From: an uncultured Chloroflexaceae bacterium
GTDB lineage: Bacteria > Chloroflexota > Chloroflexia > Chloroflexales > Chloroflexaceae
Reading direction: 5' to 3'
NCBI GenBank assembly: GCA_937141995.1
Contig: CAKZQX010000362.1
Location: 1 to 6,808 of the forward strand
Length of the DNA: 6,808 nucleotides
Shown: piece by piece, positions 1 through 6,668 of the stretch
How positions within the stretch are numbered: the first letter of the stretch is position 1
Layout: each line of letters opens with the position of its first letter
Notes under the pieces: generated by a model
What the model saw: only the letters and a program-made list of their open reading frames with translations
Databases searched by the model: none
What the model was told of the DNA's origin: nothing
Made by a program: the position numbers and the translations under genes

Positions 1-187
1 GGGCGCTGTCCGGTGTCGCAGGGCACTCAGCATGCCGTGGGACCGACGCGCATCAGCTTTTCAGCCAGTCTCTAACGCAATCACCGGCACATCGTAGAGT
101 AACATCGGATGATACATTATACTCATCAACAGGAGTTACGCGGTTGCCATGCAAACCGGACGTTTAACCGTATGGTACGCTTTTTAT

Positions 188-234
188 CTTTTGCACAAAA
201 AAGTTGCACTGTGAGCAACTTTTTTGTGCAAAAG
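188..234. repeat. 47-nt palindromic core of E1 (hairpin)
   Basis: Bases 188-207 pair perfectly with 215-234 (20 bp). Beyond an A208/A214 mismatch, C209 pairs with G213, leaving a 3-nt loop at 210-212. The stem is AT-rich with an A/T run in each arm. It is not followed by a T tract on either strand that would make it a classic intrinsic terminator. It lies upstream of the promoter at 392-420, so it is not part of the leader of the downstream gene as I read it. Confidence 0.9.
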
Positions 235-245
235 CATAGAATCTT

Positions 246-263
246 CCGCCCTGCCGGGGGCGG
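246..263. repeat. Small GC hairpin in the right arm of E1
   Basis: CCGCCC (246-251) pairs with GGGCGG (258-263) around a 6-nt loop. The homologous stretch of E2 (about 6707-6722, opposite strand) keeps the CCCTGCCGG segment but has changes that break the pairing, so this stem is probably particular to E1. Confidence 0.6.
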
Positions 264-391
264 CATTCCCTACCGGGTCAGTGACCGCGTAATGCGTATC
301 CGCAAAACCACCTCTGCTCACAGCGCCAGAGATAACCTGGATAAAGTTCAGGATTTTGCCTATTCAACATTATTTCGTATTCTAACTTTCT

Positions 392-420
392 TTGCTTCAA
401 TTATTATATTTCACTATAAT
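392..420 (+). promoter_or_regulatory. Sigma70-type promoter for the PAS/STAS gene
   Basis: TTGCTT (392-397) and a perfect TATAAT (415-420) are separated by 17 bases, inside the most AT-rich stretch of the window (about 360-420). A start of transcription near 427 would give a leader of about 45 nt before the ATG at 472. The -35 box matches the consensus only in its first three bases. The -10 box is also the right half of a perfect 6-bp inverted repeat, ATTATA (403-408) / TATAAT (415-420). Confidence 0.7.
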
Positions 421-456
421 GATCTGTGCCAGGGAAGCACCGTGGCGATAGCGAAC

Positions 457-463
457 AAAGGAG
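457..463 (+). promoter_or_regulatory. Ribosome binding site deciding the start at 472
   Basis: AAAGGAG lies 8 bases before the ATG at 472. This, together with the promoter just upstream, argues against the in-frame ATG at 109 and the in-frame GTG at 442. Confidence 0.85.
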
Positions 464-471
464 TTGACCAG

Positions 472-2877
472 ATGATGAATGGCCCCGACGCAGCAACCAT
501 CCGTGCGGAGAATGAACGCCTGCGGCAGCATGTCGCCGAACTGGAACAGCAGACGCAACAGCAGCGTACGCAGATCTATCGCTACGAGCAGATCCTCAAT
601 AGTGTACCGGCAATAGTCATCACCAAAGATATCCACTCCCGGCCGACCTATGGTAATACAGCCTTTCGTGAGCTGTATGGAATGAGTCAGGCAGAACTGC
701 AGGGGATGATCGATGCGGCCTTGAATGACCCCACCTATACCGCGCAAGTCGAAGATGATGCCCATGTGCTGCAAACCGGACAGATATACAAAGTGGAAGA
801 AGCCATCACCGGGCATGATGGCACTGTCCATATGGTTCAGACGATCAAAGCGCCGCTGTACAACGAAGCCGGGCAGATTGATGCCCTCGTCGGCGTGCTG
901 ACCGATATTACCGCGTGGAAACAGCAAGAGGAAGAATTGCGCCGCAGCGAGATTCGCCTGCAGGCTCTGCTGGATGCCATTCCGGATATGATGCTGCGGA
1001 TCAGTCAGGATAACATCTTTCTCGACTATCGGGAAGCGCGGGATATCGATGCCTATGTACCGCCGGAAGTCTTTCTGGGGAAATATGTAACCGATGTTCT
1101 GCCCCCAGAGGTCGCCGCGAGCATTATCCAGACGGGTGCGGAGGTGCTCCATACCGGGAAGCGGCAGATGATCGAATATCAGCTTGCGATGCCCGACGGC
1201 CTACATAGCTATGATACCTGGGTGGTCGCCAGCGCGGACAATACCTACCTGCTCCTGATCCGCGACAGTACCGAGCGGAAGCGACAGGAGCACGAGTTGC
1301 TGAATGTGAATGAACGACTGCGTTTTATTCTAGAAGGGAGCCAGGATGGTGCCTGGGATACCAACCTGGAGGCCGGTGAATTCTACTACTCACAGCGCTT
1401 TGCCGAAATGATGGGCTACCATCCCAATGAACTGGCTCCCAGCATTGAAACCTGGATGAACAACATTCATCCGGATGATGTCGCAAAGGTCAACCAGGCA
1501 TTGCAGGACTACCTGACAGGCCAGGTGCCCGTGTACGAATATGAACACCGCCTGCGCCACAAGTCCGGTGAGTGGATCTGGATTCTGGCGCGGGGCAAGG
1601 TGACCCTGCGCGACGAGCAGGGGAAGCCCATCCGTATGGCCGGCACGATTTCCGACATCACCCAGCGCAAGCGGCAGGAGGAAGAATTACTCTGGTTTAG
1701 CCAGGGGATTGAGAGTGCCAGCGATTTGATCGGCATCTCCGATATCCATGGGCAGTCGCGCTACCACAACCAGGCATTTGTTGACCGACTGGGCTACACT
1801 TCCGCTGAACTTAATGCTGCCGGTGGCCCGCCGGCCCTCTACACCGACCCGCAGCAGGCCACCGAGGTCTTCACTGCGCTGCAGCAGGGGCGCTCCTGGA
1901 CAGGTGAAATTACGCTGCGAAGCAAAGCGGGGGAAATTGTCCCCATATTACTACGCGCCGATATTATTCGCAATGAGGCGGATCAGGCCATCGGGTTTAT
2001 TGGGGTACAGACCGACATCACCACGCAAAAGCAGGCCGAAACTGAACGCCGGCGACTGGTTGCCCTGGTTGAAAACTCGTCCGATTTCATCGGGGTTGCA
2101 GCGCTGGATGGACACGGGTTGTACCTCAATGCGGCAGGCCGGCAACTGGTTGGCCTGGAAAGCGATGCCGCATTCCACCAGACGCACATTATTAATTACT
2201 TTCCCCCGGAAGAGCAAGAACGCGTCCAGCAAGAGATTTTGCCGACGATTATGAAGGAAGGGCTTTGGAAAGGTGAGTGTCTGTTCCGCAACTTTAAAAC
2301 CGGCGAACGTATCCCGGTAGAGTGGAATGTCTTTCTCATCCGCGACGACACCACGGGCGAGCCCATCTCGGTTTCGACCGTGACGCGCGACTTACGCGAG
2401 CTGAAGCGCCAGGAGGCGGAGCGTACTGCGCTTCAGCAACGGATCATCGATGCCCAACGGGACGCGCTGCGCGAACTTTCCTCACCACTGATCCCCATCA
2501 CCGATGAAGTTGTCATTATGCCGTTGATTGGAACGATCGATAGCCGGCGCGCGCAGCAGGTGATGGAAGCACTCCTTGACGGTATAGCACAGCATCAGGC
2601 CAACCTGGCAATTATCGACATTACCGGTGTGTCGATTGTGGATACGCAGGTGGCGCACGCACTGATCAGTGCGGCGCAGGCGGTGAAACTGTTGGGAGCA
2701 CAGGTCATGCTGACCGGCATTCAGCCGCAGATCGCGCAGACGCTGGTTCATCTGGGGGTTGACCTGAGCAGCATTCTCACGCGGGGCAGTCTGCAGGCCG
2801 GGATTGCCACAGCGTTAGGACCAGCGAGTAACGGCAAGGATGGCGTACACCCCCGGCAAGCCAATGCATCCGGCTGA
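472..2877 (+). CDS. Cytoplasmic PAS(x5)-STAS regulator, RsbR-like anti-sigma antagonist
   Basis: This is an 801-residue soluble protein with no signal peptide or membrane segment. A charged coiled coil (about 12-40) precedes five PAS-type sensor domains at about 41-150, 162-271, 281-400, 408-520 and 528-645. Most end in a D-I-T-like motif followed by a K/R-Q-E-rich helical linker; the third has the WxxxIHPDD and GEWIW pattern of the PAS_3 subtype. A STAS domain occupies about 672-785 and resembles the C-terminal half of Bacillus RsbR (MPLIGTID, DITGV, VDTQVAHAL, GIQPQIAQT). By alignment from memory to B. subtilis RsbRA, its phosphorylated T171 and T205 correspond to S691 and T725, which keep the same 34-residue spacing. 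RsbR proteins form stressosomes with RsbS and are phosphorylated by the kinase RsbT, releasing a partner-switching response. No RsbS, RsbT or sigma gene is visible here, so the partners are unknown. The PAS ligands cannot be read from the sequence; haem, flavin or small molecules are all possible. The start at 472 is supported by the ribosome binding site and promoter. Confidence 0.9.
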   Translation: MMNGPDAATIRAENERLRQHVAELEQQTQQQRTQIYRYEQILNSVPAIVITKDIHSRPTYGNTAFRELYGMSQAELQGMIDAALNDPTYTAQVEDDAHVLQTGQIYKVEEAITGHDGTVHMVQTIKAPLYNEAGQIDALVGVLTDITAWKQQEEELRRSEIRLQALLDAIPDMMLRISQDNIFLDYREARDIDAYVPPEVFLGKYVTDVLPPEVAASIIQTGAEVLHTGKRQMIEYQLAMPDGLHSYDTWVVASADNTYLLLIRDSTERKRQEHELLNVNERLRFILEGSQDGAWDTNLEAGEFYYSQRFAEMMGYHPNELAPSIETWMNNIHPDDVAKVNQALQDYLTGQVPVYEYEHRLRHKSGEWIWILARGKVTLRDEQGKPIRMAGTISDITQRKRQEEELLWFSQGIESASDLIGISDIHGQSRYHNQAFVDRLGYTSAELNAAGGPPALYTDPQQATEVFTALQQGRSWTGEITLRSKAGEIVPILLRADIIRNEADQAIGFIGVQTDITTQKQAETERRRLVALVENSSDFIGVAALDGHGLYLNAAGRQLVGLESDAAFHQTHIINYFPPEEQERVQQEILPTIMKEGLWKGECLFRNFKTGERIPVEWNVFLIRDDTTGEPISVSTVTRDLRELKRQEAERTALQQRIIDAQRDALRELSSPLIPITDEVVIMPLIGTIDSRRAQQVMEALLDGIAQHQANLAIIDITGVSIVDTQVAHALISAAQAVKLLGAQVMLTGIQPQIAQTLVHLGVDLSSILTRGSLQAGIATALGPASNGKDGVHPRQANASG

Positions 2878-2998
2878 CTGATCACCATTGGAACTGAGAG
2901 CATCTGCAACGCGCATACCACTTTTTACTAATCCGTGTCGGCAGATGGCCCGCAGCAGCGTTGAGTGAGTGAACCATGATAGCGAAAGGAGGTCACTT
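2878..2998 (+). other. Intergenic spacer between the two genes
   Basis: The 121 bases between the stop of the regulator and the start of the protease hold no convincing -35/-10 pair and no stem followed by a T run. A short T run (2922-2926) has no stem before it. Cotranscription from the promoter at 392-420 is therefore possible, but a weak or non-sigma70 promoter here cannot be excluded. Confidence 0.5.
2985..2992 (+). promoter_or_regulatory. Strong ribosome binding site deciding the start at 2999
   Basis: AAAGGAGG is a near-perfect Shine-Dalgarno sequence 6 bases before the GTG at 2999. The upstream in-frame GTG at 2969 has no comparable site. Starting there would put this sequence inside the gene and add ten polar residues before the signal peptide. 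Confidence 0.85.
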
Positions 2999-5900
2999 GT
3001 GAAACGCTCTGTCTATCCCCGACCACGGCGGGTGCTGGTGCTCTGGCTGGCCTGCGCGCTGCTGGCAGCGACGGCCCCCGCTGCACCACCGGCACCCGCA
3101 CCCGTAGCGGCCGCCGAACTGCAGGATACCCCCACCGCCCTGGTGAGCGGCGAGCCAATCGCCGGCTTCACCCTAGACGACCCGAAGCTCTTCTGGTGGA
3201 CAGTGCCGAGTTGTATTCCGACTCTGGCTTCGGTTGAGCCGGTTGGCCCGCTGTCCGAGGCAATCAGCCGCATCGCCACCTATGGCGGTGAAATCCGCCG
3301 GCTCTACTACCGGGGCGACAGTGAAGTTGGCGGCAACTGCGGTCAACAAAATATTCAGTTTGCACCCCGCTCAAACCTGATAGCCGATGATGACTACCTC
3401 TACTGGATCGATCAGGGTGGCCTGGTTCGGCTTTCGACCAATGCCAACCCCGGCGACCTGCCCGAAGTGCTGAATGCGAATATCACCAGCCAGAGTGGTG
3501 CCGGGTTGGTCCAGCACGACAATGAGATCTTCGCCCTCACCAAGACAAGTAGTAACGCAAAGATTCAGCGGGTGCCAAAAGATGGGAGCGCGGCAATAAC
3601 CATGCTCTCATTCCCGTCAACCGGTAACGCGACGCGGGAGTTCTCAACTGATGGCGAGTATCTCTACTGGATTACGAGTGGCAATCTGCGGCGACTGGCG
3701 CTCACAGGAGGCTTTCCCGTAACCCTTACGGACAATGTGACGAGTTATTATGCCGAAGGACAACGGCTCTTTTGCGTGAACCTGGCATGTACCTTCACCA
3801 AGTATGTCTTTATTGCTAAAAGCGACCAGATCTATCGCTACAACAACGTCAATAGCAGCCTGAGCAATGCGCTCTACACCAGCCCCCATAACAACGTTAC
3901 CATTTCCGAAATCACGGGTGATGCTTCCCGGCTCTTCTTCTTCGAGCGCCGCCGGCTTTCCTGCAATCCGTTCTGTTCGTACAACTCAGTCCTCATCCGT
4001 ATGACCCGGTCGGGGAATAACCCTGAGCCATTGTACAATGCCGACACCTCATTCAGTGGTGCATCGCTGGGGTTGACGACGGATGACACCTTCTTATTCT
4101 GGAACTTTGATGGGCTACAGCGCTTGCCCAACGACGCCGCGGCCCTGCCCGTGGTCGATATGGAGATTACCGGGATTGAGGTCACGCAGGGCATCCAGGA
4201 TCTCAACAACTCGGTGCTGCTGGTTGAGAACAAGCGGACGTTTGTGCGGGTGTATGTGCGCTCGAAGCAGGCCGGCACCAGCGTGCCCGGCGTAACGGCG
4301 CGGCTGGTGAAGGTCGGGGCTACCCAGTTCGACACGGGCCTGAAGCCGGTCAACACAGTTGGGCCCAACATCACCGTGCTGCCCTCTCCGAACCGCAATG
4401 TAATCAATCAAAGCTTCCTGTTCGAGTTACCCTGGAACTGGACCGAAAGCACAGTCACGCTGGAAGCGCGCCTCAATCCGTTCCAATACCCACTCGAACC
4501 GAGCTATGGTCCGGATAACAACCAGTCAGTCACCGTCACATTCCAGCCCTCGCCCCGCCTGGAAACCCGGTTTATCGCCTGGGGCTACGAACTGAACAAT
4601 ACCTCCTACTACCCCCGGCTGGACAAAGACATTGTGCAGACCTACTCCTGGATTCGGCGGGTGTACCCGCTGGCCTCCACGCCCGGTTTTGCCGGTGATG
4701 CTTCACCCGGCTTCCGCCCGGGCCTCTGGTACATTGGCGATGATCAGCTCGGATCGCGGGTAGACCAGAGCGCAGCAGAGTGCCAGGATCTGCTCATCAA
4801 AAATCCCAACGGTACCGTCAAGGAGGACCGGCGCAATCTCTGCGCAAGCCGCTACACCAACATCCAGATGGATGTCATGCGGAGCGAGTATGGCATTAGC
4901 TCGGACATTTTTATGTATGGAATGATCTCCGACGCAGCCGGCTTCTTTCCCCGGGGGCAGGCATGCTGCGGCGATAATGTTTCGAGTGGCCCGGCCGGGA
5001 GCGGCGCATGGGGCTGGGACTTCGACGGCAGCTATGCCGACTGGTACGCCGGCCACGAGATTGGTCACACCCTGGGGCGCAGCCATCCGGCAAAGAATGC
5101 CGATGATCCGGCCACGGACAATGTCACTGAGGGGTGCGGCCACAGCCCCAGCGATCCGGGCTACCCCTATGACGGCGCAAACATCGGCCCGTTGAACGGT
5201 ACACTGACCGGCTTCGATGGCGGCGATTCCGAGTTTGGTATCGCCCGAGCCGTCTATCCCAGCAATACCTGGACCGACCTGATGAGCTACTGCAACAACC
5301 AGTGGATCAGCGACTATACCTACATCGGCATGTATGACACAATGACCAGTGCCAACCTCGCGGCGGTAAGCGCGTCCACGCCCCAGGTAGATGGCGATTT
5401 CCTCAGCGTGTATGGCTCAATCACACCGGCGAACAACACGGCGACAATTCTGCATCTGGGACGCAAAAGCAGTGTGGCGAGTATTCCGCCGATCCAGCCG
5501 GGCAACTACAGCATCCACCTGCTTGGTGCCGGCAATGCGTTGCTGGGTGAGCACTCCTTCACTCCGGACGAAGCCGAGGATAGTGAGGGTGTGGCGACGT
5601 TTGGTCAGATTGTGCCGTTCGTGCCGGGGACAACCAGGGTCAATATCGTGCGCAGCGCCGACAGCGCCGTATTAGCCAGTGCGCCAGTCAGCGCGAACCC
5701 GCCAACCCTGAATACTGTGCAGATTGCGCCGGCCGGCAACTCGGTGACGGGGACGGTGACGTTAAGCTGGGCCGCCGGCGACCCGGACGGTGATGCGCTG
5801 ACCTTTGATGTGTTCTATAGCCGCGACGGGGGCGCAACACTACAACCAGTGGAACTTAATGTAAGCACCACCAGCGTGCCGGTTGATACCACCCTGCTGG

Positions 5901-6661
5901 GCGGTGGCAGCGCGATCTTCCGGGTGGTTGCCGGCGATGGTGTGCAGACGGCGCAGGCCGACAGTCCAACGGTGACAATTGCGAACAAACCACCGCAGCC
6001 CAGCATTCTCACACCCGGTGATAATACAACGGTGCGATTCGGCCAACTGGTGAACTTCAGTGGCACGGCATTTGACCTGCAGGACGGCAGTATCACTGGG
6101 GCGGACCTGGTCTGGAGCAACCAGAACGGCCAACTCGGCACCGGACCATTGCTCTCGCTCGACGACCTGCCCGCCGGTGTGAATACAATCACACTCATGG
6201 CAACCAACAGCGCCGGACTTACGGCAAGCAGCAGCATCACCGTAATTGTAGACGATGATCTGACGCTGCCTGGCCCGACGCTTGCTGCCGGCCCGATGCA
6301 GATTGGCCGGCATGTTGGCACAGGCACCAGCGCGCCGCAGACAGCGGAGGTCGTGATCAGCAATGCAGGCAACGGCAGCCTGACCTGGGAGGCCAGTAGC
6401 AATGCGCCGTGGCTTACACTTGACGCAAGCAACGGCGACACACCGGCAACGCTTACCCTCAGCGCGGACCCCACCGGCATCACTGATGGAACGACCGCTG
6501 TTGCCACTCTGACCATTGTGGGCAAAAATGGCAACGACATTGTAGAGACTATCGAGATCCCGGTGAGCCTGGGGGTTGGGGCAACATACGAGAACGGGGG
6601 TGGCGGCATTACTCCACCACTGTCACAACGGCGATTGTTCCTGCCGCTGGTGGCCCGTTAA
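2999..6661 (+). CDS. Secreted multidomain metzincin-type zinc metalloprotease
   Basis: This 1220-residue protein has an N-terminal signal peptide: basic residues to R11, a hydrophobic stretch at about 12-26, and an Ala/Pro-rich region with likely cleavage near 38-39. C19 does not sit in a good lipobox. Residues 57-385 look like a beta-propeller, with recurring aromatic strands (YLYW 133-136 and 221-224, LFFF 312-315, FLFW 365-368), a C259/C264 pair and a C322/C326 pair. A beta domain follows at about 388-518, opening with IEVTQGIQ (393-400). The catalytic region (about 522-790) carries HEIGHTLGRSH: H686, H690 and H696 would bind zinc and E687 would be the catalytic base. A probable Met-turn, LMSY, has its methionine at 762. 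C-terminal regions are a beta domain (about 798-900), an FN3-like domain with DPDGD (about 901-997), an Ig/PKD-like domain (about 998-1085) and a BACON-like domain (about 1090-1190). A Gly/Pro linker leads to LFLPLVAR (1213-1220). It probably degrades extracellular or surface protein; the substrate is unknown. The metzincin assignment rests on motifs, and the beta-domain labels are approximate. Confidence 0.85.
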   Translation: MKRSVYPRPRRVLVLWLACALLAATAPAAPPAPAPVAAAELQDTPTALVSGEPIAGFTLDDPKLFWWTVPSCIPTLASVEPVGPLSEAISRIATYGGEIRRLYYRGDSEVGGNCGQQNIQFAPRSNLIADDDYLYWIDQGGLVRLSTNANPGDLPEVLNANITSQSGAGLVQHDNEIFALTKTSSNAKIQRVPKDGSAAITMLSFPSTGNATREFSTDGEYLYWITSGNLRRLALTGGFPVTLTDNVTSYYAEGQRLFCVNLACTFTKYVFIAKSDQIYRYNNVNSSLSNALYTSPHNNVTISEITGDASRLFFFERRRLSCNPFCSYNSVLIRMTRSGNNPEPLYNADTSFSGASLGLTTDDTFLFWNFDGLQRLPNDAAALPVVDMEITGIEVTQGIQDLNNSVLLVENKRTFVRVYVRSKQAGTSVPGVTARLVKVGATQFDTGLKPVNTVGPNITVLPSPNRNVINQSFLFELPWNWTESTVTLEARLNPFQYPLEPSYGPDNNQSVTVTFQPSPRLETRFIAWGYELNNTSYYPRLDKDIVQTYSWIRRVYPLASTPGFAGDASPGFRPGLWYIGDDQLGSRVDQSAAECQDLLIKNPNGTVKEDRRNLCASRYTNIQMDVMRSEYGISSDIFMYGMISDAAGFFPRGQACCGDNVSSGPAGSGAWGWDFDGSYADWYAGHEIGHTLGRSHPAKNADDPATDNVTEGCGHSPSDPGYPYDGANIGPLNGTLTGFDGGDSEFGIARAVYPSNTWTDLMSYCNNQWISDYTYIGMYDTMTSANLAAVSASTPQVDGDFLSVYGSITPANNTATILHLGRKSSVASIPPIQPGNYSIHLLGAGNALLGEHSFTPDEAEDSEGVATFGQIVPFVPGTTRVNIVRSADSAVLASAPVSANPPTLNTVQIAPAGNSVTGTVTLSWAAGDPDGDALTFDVFYSRDGGATLQPVELNVSTTSVPVDTTLLGGGSAIFRVVAGDGVQTAQADSPTVTIANKPPQPSILTPGDNTTVRFGQLVNFSGTAFDLQDGSITGADLVWSNQNGQLGTGPLLSLDDLPAGVNTITLMATNSAGLTASSSITVIVDDDLTLPGPTLAAGPMQIGRHVGTGTSAPQTAEVVISNAGNGSLTWEASSNAPWLTLDASNGDTPATLTLSADPTGITDGTTAVATLTIVGKNGNDIVETIEIPVSLGVGATYENGGGGITPPLSQRRLFLPLVAR

Positions 6662-6668
6662 TTTATTG

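Larger units (their letters stand above)
129..299 (+). repeat. MITE-like repeat element E1, complete copy
   Basis: The left end is ACAGGAGTTACGCGGT (129-144). The right end carries its inverted counterpart ACCGCGTAA (284-292), after which the outermost seven bases (293-299) have diverged. Between them lie a 43-nt left arm, a 47-nt palindromic core (188-234) and a 49-nt right arm. The same organisation, in inverted orientation, occurs at 6669-6808 (E2): allowing two gaps, about 34 of 41 columns match between 236 onward here and the reverse complement from 6733 downward. About 170 bases, terminal inverted repeats and no coding capacity fit a non-autonomous miniature transposable element or a REP-like mobile repeat. 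The parent transposase cannot be identified from this window, and no target-site duplication is evident. The exact outer boundaries are inferred from the E2 terminus. Confidence 0.75.

Noticed and set aside
1..128. Possible end of an upstream gene: frame 1 is open from the window edge to a TAA at 73-75.
   Set aside because: Only 24 codons are visible, with no recognisable motif, and other frames are open over similar lengths; nothing supports coding.
404..431. Sigma54-like TGGCAC on the minus strand near the promoter dyad.
   Set aside because: The required GC-containing -12 element is missing at the proper distance and no minus-strand gene follows.
109..471. N-terminal extension of the PAS/STAS gene from the ATG at 109.
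   Set aside because: It is encoded by the repeat and the promoter region, has no ribosome binding site, and a well-placed site exists for 472.
397..1152. 251-codon frame on the minus strand.
   Set aside because: It lies opposite the promoter and PAS1-PAS2 coding sequence, has no recognisable domain, and looks like a shadow of the + strand gene.
1748..2254. 168-codon frame on the plus strand inside the regulator gene.
   Set aside because: It overlaps PAS4 and PAS5 in another frame and has an Arg/Pro/Ser-rich sequence typical of an off-frame shadow.
2887..2932. Promoter before the protease gene (TTGGAA-like and TACTAA-like hexamers).
   Set aside because: The hexamers match the consensus poorly and are not at a good spacing.
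2969..2998. GTG start at 2969 for the protease gene.
   Set aside because: The strong Shine-Dalgarno sequence at 2985-2992 fits the GTG at 2999, which also places basic residues right at the start of the signal peptide.
3044..3055. Lipoprotein signal around C19 of the protease.
   Set aside because: The residues before the Cys (Trp-Leu-Ala) do not fit a lipobox, and the hydrophobic stretch continues past it, which favours ordinary signal peptidase cleavage.
5815..6609. 264-codon frame on the minus strand with hydrophobic stretches.
   Set aside because: Its Ser/Val/Pro/Leu-rich composition is what antisense of the Thr/Gly/Ala/Asn-rich beta domains would give; no domain or ribosome binding site was recognised.
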